Shown: positions 25,536-33,787 of the stretch, piece after piece | Layout of the letters: each line of letters begins with the position of its first letter | Numbering within the stretch: the first letter of the stretch is position 1 | Assembly (NCBI RefSeq): GCF_902726655.1 | Contig: NZ_CACVAN010000001.1 | Span: forward strand, 3,162,001-3,226,000 | Reading direction: 5' to 3' | Source: Virgibacillus ihumii | GTDB taxonomy: Bacteria; Bacillota; Bacilli; Bacillales; Amphibacillaceae | Length of the DNA stretch: 64,000 nt | Program-made: the position numbers and the translations under genes | Notes under the pieces: model-generated | Told to the model about the DNA's origin: nothing | What the model saw: only the letters and a program-made list of their open reading frames with translations | Database searches by the model: none

Positions 25536-25736
25536 TAATTCCTCCTTATGTTTTTGTGGTTGAAAACATTGTATCATAGGAATTAATATGGCCCTTTCTT
25601 ATTTCGCTTTTACACAATTATACGGACTTAACCCAAACATCAACCGCCCCGACTGTAGAAAATTTTATGTTTACAAGCCTTGGGTAGCAGGGAACCGCTT
25701 ATTACATACCGATGTTTCCAACGGAGGTGAGTAATT

Positions 25737-26189
25737 GTGCCGTGGACTATGAATGATTATCCGAGTTCCTTAAAAAACCTGGATATTGCAGTCCGAAAAA
25801 AAGCGATAGATATTGCTAATGCGATGGTAGACGAGGGATATGATGAGAGTCGCGCAATCCCGATAGCTACCAGACAGGCAAAAGAGTGGTATGAAAATGC
25901 TGACAGCAATAAGGTTCGTGAATTTAAAAATCAAGGCGATCCAACCAAAAGATCCGAAAAGGATAAAAACTATGAAAGTCGCCCGGAACTTCTTGAAAAA
26001 GGAGAGCATGTTGTACCACATGATGATGGATGGGCAGTTCAGGCTAAAGATGCAAAACAGCCGAGTGATATTTTTGAAGCAAAGTCAGATGCTGTTGAGC
26101 GTGGAAAAGAAATTGCCCGGAACAAAGGCACCGATGTCACGATTCACCGAAAAGATGGAACAATCGAAGTACACAATTCATACAAGTGA
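25737..26189 (+). CDS. ydaT: YdaT-like DUF2188 protein
   Basis: 150 aa. N-terminal MPWTMNDYPSSLKNLDIAVR and KKAIDIANAMVDEGYDESRA, IPIATRQAKEWYENA resemble B. subtilis YdaT and the ChaB-like fold; the C-terminal 50 residues form a DUF2188 domain (VVPHDDGWAVQAKDAKQPSD to VTIHRKDGTIEVHNSYK). YdaT belongs to the general-stress set in B. subtilis, so a stress role is plausible. GTG start with GGAGGTG upstream. Its neighbour is a second, free-standing DUF2188 protein. Confidence 0.85.
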   Translation: MPWTMNDYPSSLKNLDIAVRKKAIDIANAMVDEGYDESRAIPIATRQAKEWYENADSNKVREFKNQGDPTKRSEKDKNYESRPELLEKGEHVVPHDDGWAVQAKDAKQPSDIFEAKSDAVERGKEIARNKGTDVTIHRKDGTIEVHNSYK

Positions 26190-26213
26190 TTTTTTACAGG
26201 AGGAGTTAATAAA

Positions 26214-26417
26214 ATGAAACATTATACAGTAGCACCAAATAAAGATGCGACCGCATGGTATGTTAAAATAGAAGATGTAGCACCGACAGAGGAATATGAT
26301 AAACGGGATAAGGCAATCGAGGCGGCTGAGGAAACCGCAAAGGAAAATAAACCCAGCACGTTGTCAATTCTGACAAAAGAGCATGAAGTGGAAGAAAAAC
26401 GCACTTACGAACAATAA
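26214..26417 (+). CDS. Small DUF2188 protein
   Basis: 67 aa, a single DUF2188 domain: YTVAPNKDATAWYVKIEDVA, then an amphipathic helix KAIEAAEETAKENKPSTLSI and LTKEHEVEEKRTYE. It parallels the C-terminal domain of the upstream YdaT-like protein but lacks the N-terminal part. Starts 24 bp downstream with AGGAGG; probably cotranscribed. Function unknown. Confidence 0.82.
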   Translation: MKHYTVAPNKDATAWYVKIEDVAPTEEYDKRDKAIEAAEETAKENKPSTLSILTKEHEVEEKRTYEQ

Positions 26418-26418
26418 T

Positions 26419-26457
26419 AGGGTTAGCCGGTTTAACAAGCCGGTTAGCCTTTTTTTC
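26419..26457 (+). terminator. Terminator after the DUF2188 gene pair
   Basis: GGTTAGCCGG / CCGGTTAGCC (with G-U pairs), followed by TTTTTTT. Confidence 0.85.
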
Positions 26458-26506
26458 TGTATATATCCAGCAGGGATCAAACAACAGGTGGACGAAAAAA
26501 TAAAAT

Positions 26507-26533
26507 ACACTCAGTAGGTGGCCCTATGAGTGT
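26507..26533 (-). terminator. Terminator of the glutathione peroxidase gene
   Basis: ACACTCA / TGAGTGT stem; on the minus strand it is followed by ATTTTATTTTTT. Confidence 0.7.
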
Positions 26534-26541
26534 GACAAGAT

Positions 26542-27021
26542 TTACATGCTCAATGTATTTTCTATTTCTGTGGTAATACTTTCCGGTTTGGTCTGCGGGG
26601 CAAATCGGTTAATCACTTCACCATCTCTTCCCACGAGAAACTTGGTAAAATTCCATTTGATTTGCTTCGTCACCATCCCCGTCGCCTGATTGGTTAGGTG
26701 AACAAACAGGGGATGGGCATGCTCACCTTTTACGTCTATTTTACTGAACATCTGGAATGTAACTCCATAGTTGTTTTGGCAAAAATTGGATATTTCTGCA
26801 TCTGTACCCGGATCCTGGCTATGAAATTGATTACATGGAAAACCTAGAACTTCAAATCCCTGATCTTTATATTGATCGTATAATTTCTGAAGACCGTCCA
26901 GCTGAGGTGTGAATCCACATTCACTCGCAGTATTCACAATCAAAAGAACCTTTCCTTCATATTCTCCCAACGATTTTAAATCACCTAGAATAGTTACCGC
27001 GGAAAAATCATATACACTAAT
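26542..27021 (-). CDS. Glutathione peroxidase-family thiol peroxidase, probable ATT start
   Basis: About 159 aa. The active-site Cys is in VNTASECGFTPQLDGLQKLY, Gln/Trp partners lie in GFPCNQFHSQDPG and IKWNFTKFLVGRDG. Bacterial members use thioredoxin to reduce peroxides. Homologues begin M-S-V/I-Y-D-F; here ATT AGT GTA TAT encodes exactly that, nine bases after AAAGGAG (27031-27037), and no ATG, GTG or TTG lies in frame between. The nearest alternative is a TTG at 27042, upstream of the binding site. Confidence 0.88.
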   Translation of the reverse strand: MSVYDFSAVTILGDLKSLGEYEGKVLLIVNTASECGFTPQLDGLQKLYDQYKDQGFEVLGFPCNQFHSQDPGTDAEISNFCQNNYGVTFQMFSKIDVKGEHAHPLFVHLTNQATGMVTKQIKWNFTKFLVGRDGEVINRFAPQTKPESITTEIENTLSM

Positions 27022-27206
27022 CGGAACCCCCTCCTTTACCAAAATAATAGCAATTTTAATGCATATATGTCAAAAACAGGTAATTTTAATCAAATATAAA
27101 TCATAATTTTCTAAAAACTTGAATCCTGGACTAATAAAAGGTAAAATACATAAATAAAGCGTTTTCTATACCATAGTATTTTGGAAGAGAGCGTCTTCAT
27201 TTGGGT

Positions 27207-27235
27207 GAAACATGTTGTTTACGACAACGTGTTTC
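27207..27235 (+). promoter_or_regulatory. Inverted repeat in the TAXI-TRAP leader
   Basis: GAAACATGTTGT / ACAACGTGTTTC with a 5-base centre, 29 bp before the start of the binding-protein gene. Could be an operator or a leader hairpin; no T-run follows. Confidence 0.45.
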
Positions 27236-27264
27236 CAATAATAAACATAAAAGGGGGAGTTACT

Positions 27265-28266
27265 TTGAGAAAAAGAACTCTAATTTCAGTCATGTTAGTT
27301 CTGGCCATTGGCATGATTCTAAGTGCGTGCGGTGACAGCGGCCAAGGCTCTGGTTCAGGCTCTGGCGGAGGAGAGACAACCAACCTGACAATGGGGACAG
27401 GGAGTGTTGGCGGCGTTTACTATCCACTCGGTGGTGAAATGGCTAACTTATGGACCGATAACATTGATGTGGAAGGTTTTGACGTAAGTTCCGTTGAATC
27501 CGGGGCTTCAGTTGAAAACATTGCAAAAATCCAGGCAGGAGAATTCCAGCTTGGGATTGCACAAAATACCACAATGGTTAATGCTGTTAACCAAAAAGGT
27601 GAATTTAAGGGCAAAGAAATTAATAACGTTGGAGTCATTGGTTCTCTATATCCCGAAGCGCTTCAGGTAGTTACGCTTGAATCCACAGGAATTGATTCAA
27701 TTGAAGATCTGAAAGGCAAAAAGGTAGCAATCGGACCTCCAGGCGGCGCGACCCGTGAAGCTGCTGAACTTGTTTTGCAAGCCTACGGTATTGAAGAAGG
27801 AGATTTCACTGCCTATGAAGAAGGATTTGGCGATGCGAAGAGTAAATTGCAGAATGGTACCATTGACGCTTCATTTGCAGTTGTAGGTGTCCCTTCATCA
27901 ACAACGAATGAGCTTGCCAACGCAACCGGGGAAGTGAAATTCCTGGATATTGAAGGTGAGGCGCTGGATAAAGTGCTTGAAAAGAGTCAATATGAAGCGT
28001 ACACGGTAAAACCTGGAACATACGAATGGCAGGAAGAACCTGTTCAAACCATTACAGCAATGGCACTATTGCTTGCGTCAACTGAGCAGGTAAGTAAAGA
28101 TCTTGGTTATAAACTGACGAAAACGCTTTATGAAAAAGCCGGCGATATGACCATTGCACAGGCTAAATTGATTACCAAAGATGGTGCTCTAACTGGTGTA
28201 AGTGATGACCTGCCGCTGCACCCCGGTGCTGAAAAATACTTCAAAGAAATCGGCGTTATTGAGTAA
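27265..28266 (+). CDS. TAXI-family TRAP transporter solute-binding lipoprotein
   Basis: 333 aa. Lipobox LSAC near residue 22, then a Gly/Ser linker and the mature domain starting LTMGTGSVGGVYYPLGGEMA, followed by ESGASVENIAKIQAGEFQLG and GKKVAIGPPGGATREAAELV, typical TAXI features. It delivers a small anionic solute (dicarboxylate or glutamate type) to the fused permease downstream. TTG 27265 has AAGGGGGAG upstream and starts at the signal peptide; a longer in-frame extension is unlikely. Confidence 0.9.
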   Translation: MRKRTLISVMLVLAIGMILSACGDSGQGSGSGSGGGETTNLTMGTGSVGGVYYPLGGEMANLWTDNIDVEGFDVSSVESGASVENIAKIQAGEFQLGIAQNTTMVNAVNQKGEFKGKEINNVGVIGSLYPEALQVVTLESTGIDSIEDLKGKKVAIGPPGGATREAAELVLQAYGIEEGDFTAYEEGFGDAKSKLQNGTIDASFAVVGVPSSTTNELANATGEVKFLDIEGEALDKVLEKSQYEAYTVKPGTYEWQEEPVQTITAMALLLASTEQVSKDLGYKLTKTLYEKAGDMTIAQAKLITKDGALTGVSDDLPLHPGAEKYFKEIGVIE

Positions 28267-28272
28267 ACGGGA

Positions 28273-28296
28273 GAACCGGGCAATGCTGCCCGGTTC
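28273..28296 (+). terminator. Hairpin between TRAP receptor and permease genes
   Basis: Perfect 10-bp stem GAACCGGGCA / TGCCCGGTTC with a 4-base loop and a short T-rich tail. Likely partial termination giving more receptor than permease. Confidence 0.7.
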
Positions 28297-28339
28297 TTTC
28301 CCCTCAATATCCTAACAAGACAGAACGGAGGGGAAAACA

Positions 28340-30289
28340 GTGAGTGTTCAAGACACACAACAAATCGACAAAGACGAACTGATGGCGAAATACGATAAAG
28401 AGAGTGCATTCAGGACAAATCTTGGACCATGGGGTTGGGTAACGCTTATACTTGGTGGTGCACTGACCATTTTCCAGCTTTATACGGCTCTTCGCGGAGC
28501 ATATGTTTCAATGATTCAGGGTGCGATTCATCTTGGAGCTGCATTATGTTTGGTATATTTGCTTTATCCGATTAAATCATCGATGACTAAAAAACGAGGC
28601 GTTCCGTGGTATGATGCGCTGCTCGCAATTATTGCGTTATTTACCAACTTTTATATTGTCTACAATTATGAACGATTAATAAATGAAGCAATTATATTCG
28701 GGTTTACTGCGTTTGATCAGATTGTTGCAACGGCTGGTATTATTTTATTACTTGAAGCAACTAGAAGGGTCGTTGGTCTTCCAATCGTTATCATCGCAAT
28801 TTTAGCACTGCTTTACGGATTGTTTGGTGCGTACATCCCGGTTATCGGCCATGCTGGCTATGATTGGCCATCGCTGGCGACAGAAATGTTCTTCAGCTCA
28901 AGTTCCATTTTTGGTATCCCAATTCAAATTTCATCCACATATATCTATCTGTTCCTCTTCTTCGGGGTAATGCTGGTAAAGACAAACATTGGCCAGTTTT
29001 TTAACGATATTGCGCTGCGCTTAACCGGTCGTTACACAGGTGGTACGGCCAAAGCGGCAGTTGCGGCCAGTGGTTTGCAGGGAATGGTGAGCGGAAGTTC
29101 GGTTGCGAATACGGTGGGATCCGGTTCCTTCACGATCCCGATGATGAAAAATGCAGGGTTTAAACCTCATTTTGCAGCTGCAACGGAAGCATCAGCTTCC
29201 ACCGGTGGGCAGATTATGCCACCGATCATGGGAGCAGCTGCCTTTATCATGGCATCCTATACGGGCGTACCATATAATGAAATAATAATAATCGCAATTA
29301 TTCCAGCGGTTTTATATTTTTCCGGTGTATTTATGGGAACACACTTTGAAGCCAGGAAGCAAGGGATTTTAGGACTGGCAAAAGAACAACTTCCAAAGAC
29401 AAAAAATTTAATTAAGAGGTTTGATTTGTTTGCACCGCTTGTCCTCATTATAGGAATGCTGCTGCTCGGATTTACACCGACATATGCGGCATTATACGCA
29501 ATAGGTGCTGCTTTTGTTATAAGTTTCTTCAGAAAAGATACAAGAATGAACTTTAAGGAAATTATTAATATTCTTGAAGAAGGCGCACGTACCGCATTAC
29601 CGGTTATTGCTGCCTGTGCTACGGCAGGTATTATTGCTGGTACGGTAACAACTACAGGGCTTGGACCGAAGATTGCAGGCGGTATTATTGATCTGGCACA
29701 AGGTGAATTCTTCCTGGTCATGTTCTTTACCATGATTGCTTGTATTATACTTGGAATGGGTCTGCCGACAACTGCAAACTATGTTGTTACAGCAACCATG
29801 GCAGCTCCGGCTTTGCTGGCGTTTGATGTTCCGGTAATTGCGGTTCATATGTTTGTATTCTATTTCGGGATTGTAGCGGATATCACACCGCCTGTTTGTC
29901 TGGCTGCATATGCCGGTGCAGGGATAGCGAAGGCGAACCCGATGAAGGCCGGGGTGACTGCGGTCAAATTAGCCATCGCGGCATTCATCATTCCATATAT
30001 GTTCGTGTCGCAGCCGATTCTGCTTCTGCAGGGTGATGCCAATGCAGTGAATGTTTCGATTGCTGTAATTAGTGCAATGTTAGGAATGGCGGCGATCAGT
30101 TCAAGTATGATTGGTTACTTTGTCAGCAGTTTAAGCTGGCTGGAACGGATTATACTTGTTGCAGCAGGATTACTGCTTGTATACCCGGACATAACATTAT
30201 CACTTATCGGTCTGGCAATCTTTGCAGTAATCACTGTAATTCAGTTCATGCGGGGAAAACCTAATCACTTAAAAGAACAAACTTCTTAA
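28340..30289 (+). CDS. TRAP transporter fused 4TM/12TM permease (DctQM)
   Basis: 649 aa. The N-terminal ~190 residues are the small DctQ-like subunit, the rest the large DctM-like subunit. The signature SGLQGMVSGSSVANTVGSG, then SFTIPMMKNAGFKPHFAAA and GGQIMPPIMGAAAFIMASYT, and in the second half GMGLPTTANYVVTA and ITPPVCLAAYAGAGIAKANP are characteristic of TAXI-associated permeases. Sodium-coupled solute import is expected. GTG start with GGAGGGGAAAACA upstream. Confidence 0.93.
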   Translation: MSVQDTQQIDKDELMAKYDKESAFRTNLGPWGWVTLILGGALTIFQLYTALRGAYVSMIQGAIHLGAALCLVYLLYPIKSSMTKKRGVPWYDALLAIIALFTNFYIVYNYERLINEAIIFGFTAFDQIVATAGIILLLEATRRVVGLPIVIIAILALLYGLFGAYIPVIGHAGYDWPSLATEMFFSSSSIFGIPIQISSTYIYLFLFFGVMLVKTNIGQFFNDIALRLTGRYTGGTAKAAVAASGLQGMVSGSSVANTVGSGSFTIPMMKNAGFKPHFAAATEASASTGGQIMPPIMGAAAFIMASYTGVPYNEIIIIAIIPAVLYFSGVFMGTHFEARKQGILGLAKEQLPKTKNLIKRFDLFAPLVLIIGMLLLGFTPTYAALYAIGAAFVISFFRKDTRMNFKEIINILEEGARTALPVIAACATAGIIAGTVTTTGLGPKIAGGIIDLAQGEFFLVMFFTMIACIILGMGLPTTANYVVTATMAAPALLAFDVPVIAVHMFVFYFGIVADITPPVCLAAYAGAGIAKANPMKAGVTAVKLAIAAFIIPYMFVSQPILLLQGDANAVNVSIAVISAMLGMAAISSSMIGYFVSSLSWLERIILVAAGLLLVYPDITLSLIGLAIFAVITVIQFMRGKPNHLKEQTS

Positions 30290-30298
30290 AAATAAAAA

Positions 30299-30335
30299 AT
30301 GGGCAGGCGATTCAATTCGCCTGCCCATAAAATTT
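30299..30335 (+). terminator. TRAP operon terminator
   Basis: ATGGGCAGGCGA / TCGCCTGCCCAT stem of 12 bp, followed by an AT-rich tail. Confidence 0.8.
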
Positions 30336-30402
30336 ATTTGCCCTTAACTGGCATTATAAAAAATGGGATAAATTTTCAGGAAAATGTTCGATTCGTTCAA
30401 CT

Positions 30403-30434
30403 AAAAAACGGTAAGGGTAAAACCCCCACCGTTT
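30403..30434 (-). terminator. trhO terminator
   Basis: AAACGGT / ACCGTTT with GGG / CCC inside; minus-strand T-run beyond 30406. Confidence 0.75.
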
Positions 30435-30438
30435 CACA

Positions 30439-31413
30439 TTACACTTCCTGTTTAATCTTTTCATCTTCAATATTCATCAGTCTCTGCTGAATTTCTTCTT
30501 CTGAAAGGTCGTGTTCCTTCACGTACATATTACGGGGGCTGACACGGCATTCATGCGAGCAGCCGCGCATATATTTATGCTCATTTTCCTCAGAGCAGAT
30601 AATCTGTTTGTTGCATTCCGGATTAGCGCAGTTTACATACCGTTCACATGGTTTTCCGTCAAAGTAATCCTCACCGACAATAACGTGGTCTTTTTTGTTG
30701 ATTGGTACGGAGATACGTTCGTCAAACACGTAGCACCGTCCGTCCCACAGTTCGCCTTGCACTTCCGGATCTTTGCCGTATGTGACGATTCCACCGTGCA
30801 GTTGAGCTACATCTTCAAAGCCTTCTTTAATCAGCCATCCGGAAAATTTTTCGCAACGGATTCCCCCGGTGCAATAAGTCAGAATTCGTTTGCCTTCAAT
30901 CAGGTGTTTGTTCTTTTCCACCCATTCAGGCAGTTCGCGGAAAGCTTCGATATCCGGGCGAATAGCACCACGAAAATGTCCAAGGTCATATTCGTAGTCG
31001 TTTCTAGCGTCTAATACGACTGTATTGTCATCCTGCATTGCCTCAAAAAATTCTTTTGGTTCAAAATATTGACCTGTCGTTTGTTTCGGATTGATATCAT
31101 CTTCGAGCCGAAGTGAAACCAGCTCATTACGCGGACGCACATGCATTTTTTTGAACGCGTGCCCGTCATGCGGGTCAATTTTGAATTCCATTTCCGCAAA
31201 ACGCGGATCATTGTGCATCTCTTCCATATATTTGTTCGTTTGTTCAACCGTACCGGATACGGTGCCGTTGATTCCTTCATGTGCTACAAGAATGCGTCCT
31301 TTCAATTCCAAGTCATTGCAAAATTGCAGATGCTCACTTGCATATTCTGCAGGGTCCTCTATCGATACATACTTGTAGTACAGTAAAACCTGATACTCAT
31401 TACTGCTTGTCAT
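30439..31413 (-). CDS. trhO: TrhO, tRNA uridine(34) hydroxylase (rhodanese family)
   Basis: 324 aa. N-terminal ferredoxin-like domain ([18 protein letters not shown]), central rhodanese domain with the catalytic loop [18 protein letters not shown], and a C-terminal cysteine cluster ([21 protein letters not shown]). This architecture defines TrhO (YceA/YbfQ), which hydroxylates wobble U34 in a subset of tRNAs on the way to (m)cmo5U. ATG 31413 with AGGTGG upstream fits the family N-terminus. Confidence 0.93.
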   Translation of the reverse strand: MTSSNEYQVLLYYKYVSIEDPAEYASEHLQFCNDLELKGRILVAHEGINGTVSGTVEQTNKYMEEMHNDPRFAEMEFKIDPHDGHAFKKMHVRPRNELVSLRLEDDINPKQTTGQYFEPKEFFEAMQDDNTVVLDARNDYEYDLGHFRGAIRPDIEAFRELPEWVEKNKHLIEGKRILTYCTGGIRCEKFSGWLIKEGFEDVAQLHGGIVTYGKDPEVQGELWDGRCYVFDERISVPINKKDHVIVGEDYFDGKPCERYVNCANPECNKQIICSEENEHKYMRGCSHECRVSPRNMYVKEHDLSEEEIQQRLMNIEDEKIKQEV

Positions 31414-31584
31414 GTTACTACCACCTGTCATTCATATTTGCAAGATACAAATGTGTATGGTTTTTATTATTCATTTTTACTCTTGCAATTGTTTATTTTA
31501 TCACTTTCTTAGGCTTTCTTCCAGTTTGTAAAAGTACATCAAAAATGATAAGAGCATAGGTGGCCATATACCTTCCTGATCAAT

Positions 31585-31713
31585 GTGGTCTATGTCATAT
31601 TGTTATTACTTATAATTGTTTTTGTTATACTTTCAATTAGAAAAAGAGAATTAAGAATTAAAGGAAAAGAATACAAAAACGCTGCAAAAGATATTCGTTC
31701 TAGTGAAGATTGA
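31585..31713 (+). CDS. Possible small membrane protein or remnant (42 aa)
   Basis: Frame beginning at GTG 31585: one strongly hydrophobic helix (VVYVILLLLIIVFVILSI) followed by a basic and then acidic tail (RKRELRIKGKEY, SSED). A stop lies 12 codons upstream. The only binding-site-like AGGTGG is about 22 bp upstream, so the start is doubtful and it may be a decayed gene end. The rest of 31414-31911 is AT-rich; 31714-31911 probably forms the long csp leader. Confidence 0.35.
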   Translation: MVYVILLLLIIVFVILSIRKRELRIKGKEYKNAAKDIRSSED

Positions 31714-31911
31714 TTCCGTAAAATTCAACTTAATCAAATAAAAATAAATTTATTTTCAGAATCACTTGCTTTTTAGCGCTGGAAGGTTTAAAGTTAGAAG
31801 TGCAATAGGAAATTGAAATTAGTAATACTTTACGATCTCTTTCACAAAGTGGTGTAAAAGTATTTATGGTTCAATTACTTTGCACATATTTGTATAAGGA
31901 GGTCGTTTATT

Positions 31912-32112
31912 ATGATGACTGGTAAAGTAAAATGGTTTAACGCTGAAAAAGGGTTCGGTTTCATCGAGCGCGAAGACGGAGACGACGTATTCGTACACTT
32001 CTCAGCAATCAATGCTGAAGGTTTCAAAACGCTTGAAGAAGGTCAAGACGTTGAATTTGAAATCGTTGAAGGAAACCGCGGACCGCAAGCAGCTAACGTA
32101 AACGCTCAATAA
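31912..32112 (+). CDS. Cold-shock protein (CspA family)
   Basis: 66 aa cold-shock domain; RNA chaperone binding single-stranded nucleic acids. The start [16 protein letters not shown] contains RNP1 (KGFGFIE); RNP2 is VFVHFSAI. The ATG has AGGAGG nine bases upstream; a second ATG follows at once (31915). The roughly 200-bp AT-rich upstream region could be the structured leader that often controls csp mRNA, but I cannot fold it by eye. Confidence 0.95.
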   Translation: MMTGKVKWFNAEKGFGFIEREDGDDVFVHFSAINAEGFKTLEEGQDVEFEIVEGNRGPQAANVNAQ

Positions 32113-32123
32113 TAGAAGTTTTC

Positions 32124-32160
32124 AAAAAGGCTTATCTCATTTGTGAGATGAGTCTTTTTT
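32124..32160 (+). terminator. csp terminator
   Basis: ATCTCA / TGAGAT core stem extended by AAAAAG-CT / AG-CTTTTT. Confidence 0.85.
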
Positions 32161-32275
32161 TGTTTGGATAATTAACCTTAAGGTAAATAATTGAAGCGGA
32201 CAGGAGAATAATTCAGCTGCGTGTTCGTGGCGGCAAATGTTTTTTTCGTTTATAATTAAAATGAGGAGGTATCTC

Positions 32276-32965
32276 ATGACTGAGTCGTTTGATTGGCATA
32301 AGGAAGCAGAAGTTCAATGGGACGGACGTGCCGGCTTCTGGAATGAACGGAGTAAGACAATGTGGGATGACGGCAGCCGAAAAGATATCATTCCATTTAT
32401 TGAGAAGCATTTGCAGAAAGAAAACAGTATTCTTGATATTGGCTGTGGAGATGGTTATGGTACATACAGACTGCATAAATCGGGATATATTGCGACTGGG
32501 ATGGATCTGTCCAATGAAATGATCAGTAAGGCGAGGGAACGGCTGAATCAGAATGAAATCCACTTCATCCAAGGTGATATTTCCAATATGCCATTTTCGG
32601 ATGGTAGTTTTGATGCGGTAATGGCAATCAATGTATTGGAATGGACAGAAAAGCCTGCGGTTGCATTGCAGGAGTTGTTTCGTGTGTTGAAGCGCGGCGG
32701 GACTCTGTATTGCGGAATTCTTGGGCCGGCAGCAGGTCCACGGGCAAACAGCTATCCGCGCCTGCATGGTGAAAAGGCGATTTGCAACACAATGATGCCA
32801 TGGGAATTCGAAAAGCTGGCGGCAGACTATAATTTTACATATCTGGACGGATTCGGTGTTTACAAAGAAGGTGTAAAACCACATCATCACGAAGGTTTGT
32901 CACCTGATTTAAGGCAGGCATTATCATTTTTGTGGTTGTTTATGCTCAGGAAAGAAGGTGAATAA
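32276..32965 (+). CDS. Class I SAM-dependent methyltransferase
   Basis: 229 aa. Motif I SILDIGCGDGYGTYRL, then GMDLSNEMISKARERL (acidic loop), IHFIQGDISNMPF, DAVMAINVLEWTEKP and LKRGGTLYCGI. UbiE/UbiG-like fold; the substrate is not evident. ATG 32276 has GAGGAGG upstream. It is followed within 2 bp by a small conserved-looking gene, suggesting an operon that continues to the ElaA-like gene. Confidence 0.85.
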   Translation: MTESFDWHKEAEVQWDGRAGFWNERSKTMWDDGSRKDIIPFIEKHLQKENSILDIGCGDGYGTYRLHKSGYIATGMDLSNEMISKARERLNQNEIHFIQGDISNMPFSDGSFDAVMAINVLEWTEKPAVALQELFRVLKRGGTLYCGILGPAAGPRANSYPRLHGEKAICNTMMPWEFEKLAADYNFTYLDGFGVYKEGVKPHHHEGLSPDLRQALSFLWLFMLRKEGE

Positions 32966-32966
32966 A

Positions 32967-33272
32967 ATGAGCAGAGAAGAGATGGAACAAAAAATAATTG
33001 AAGGCTATAAGCAAGATGAGAAAATGATGATTTTAGTCTTTGCCCAATGGAGCGTGAATCATAATCTGGACCCGGAAGAATTGTATCAAAAAGCATATCC
33101 AAACCAAATAAACAATCAGGCACTTCGGGAGGCATTGGAACTGACTGTCCCCAGAAAAGAGTCGGAAGATATACCTGATCAGACCGTTTTGAATGTACTG
33201 CAGCTATTTGGAAATGATGATTTGGCCTTTATTGTTCAGGAAGAAATCGAAAAGCGGGGGAAAAACCAGTGA
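32967..33272 (+). CDS. Small protein of unknown function (101 aa)
   Basis: 101 aa, mainly helical and acidic, without membrane segment or known motif: MEQKIIEGYKQDEKMMILVF, AQWSVNHNLDPEELYQKAYP. The look is that of a conserved Bacillaceae hypothetical, but I do not recognise the family. ATG 32967 has AAGAAGG upstream and starts 1 bp after the methyltransferase stop; its end overlaps the next gene by 4 bp, so it is translated within this operon. Confidence 0.7.
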   Translation: MSREEMEQKIIEGYKQDEKMMILVFAQWSVNHNLDPEELYQKAYPNQINNQALREALELTVPRKESEDIPDQTVLNVLQLFGNDDLAFIVQEEIEKRGKNQ

Positions 33273-33715
33273 AATGGAAAGTCAAATCATTTTCGGAATT
33301 AACAACGAATGAGTTATACGAACTACTGAAGGCAAGGGTTGATGTTTTCGTGGTCGAACAGGATTGTCCATACCCGGAATTGGATAATTATGATCAGGAG
33401 GCAATGCATTATTTTTTAAAAATTAATGAAGAGATTGCAGCAAATGTACGTATATTACCGGCTGGCTCAAAGTTTGAGAATGTCTCGATTGGCAGGGTTC
33501 TGGTGACTGGAAAATTTCGGGGGAACGGATATGCAAAACAGCTTATGCAAAAGGCGATTGCCTATAGTGTCGAGCAATGGCATGCGCCAACCATTCAAAT
33601 TCAGGGGCAGGAATATTTGAAGAAATTTTACACGGAATTAGGTTTCAGACAAGTTTCAGCATCATATATGGAGGATGGAATTCCCCACATTGACATGATT
33701 TGGGAGCAGAATTGA
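33269..33715 (+). CDS. ElaA-like GNAT acetyltransferase
   Basis: 148 aa. Starts WKVKSFSELTTNELYELLKA, RVDVFVVEQDCPYPELDNYD, which is the ElaA subfamily signature (VFVVEQ.CPY.E.D..D). The acetyl-CoA loop is GRVLVTGKFRGNGYAKQLM. Biological substrate unknown. GTG start overlaps the stop of the preceding gene, implying translational coupling. Confidence 0.88.
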   Translation: MKWKVKSFSELTTNELYELLKARVDVFVVEQDCPYPELDNYDQEAMHYFLKINEEIAANVRILPAGSKFENVSIGRVLVTGKFRGNGYAKQLMQKAIAYSVEQWHAPTIQIQGQEYLKKFYTELGFRQVSASYMEDGIPHIDMIWEQN

Positions 33716-33787
33716 AGTATCAACTGTTTTGTTTTACACATAGTATAATTAGCGGTATTTATTCTGCTGAAATGGAGGCTGAATGCT

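Larger units (their letters stand above)
24232..25633. mobile_element. IS256-family insertion sequence, apparently intact
   Basis: About 1402 bp. The ends AGTCAAGTCC (left) and GGACTTAACC (right, inverted) extend into imperfect terminal inverted repeats of about 26 bp sharing AAGTCC...TGTGTAAAAG. The flanks CAAACATC at 24224-24231 and 25634-25641 form an 8-bp target duplication, the size normal for IS256 elements. The target is the last unit of the family A array. One transposase gene with an intact frame and a strong internal palindrome are inside. Confidence 0.88.

Noticed and set aside
31281..31559. 92-codon plus-strand frame opposite trhO
   Set aside because: Mostly antisense to the trhO coding sequence, with no binding site and no recognisable domain.
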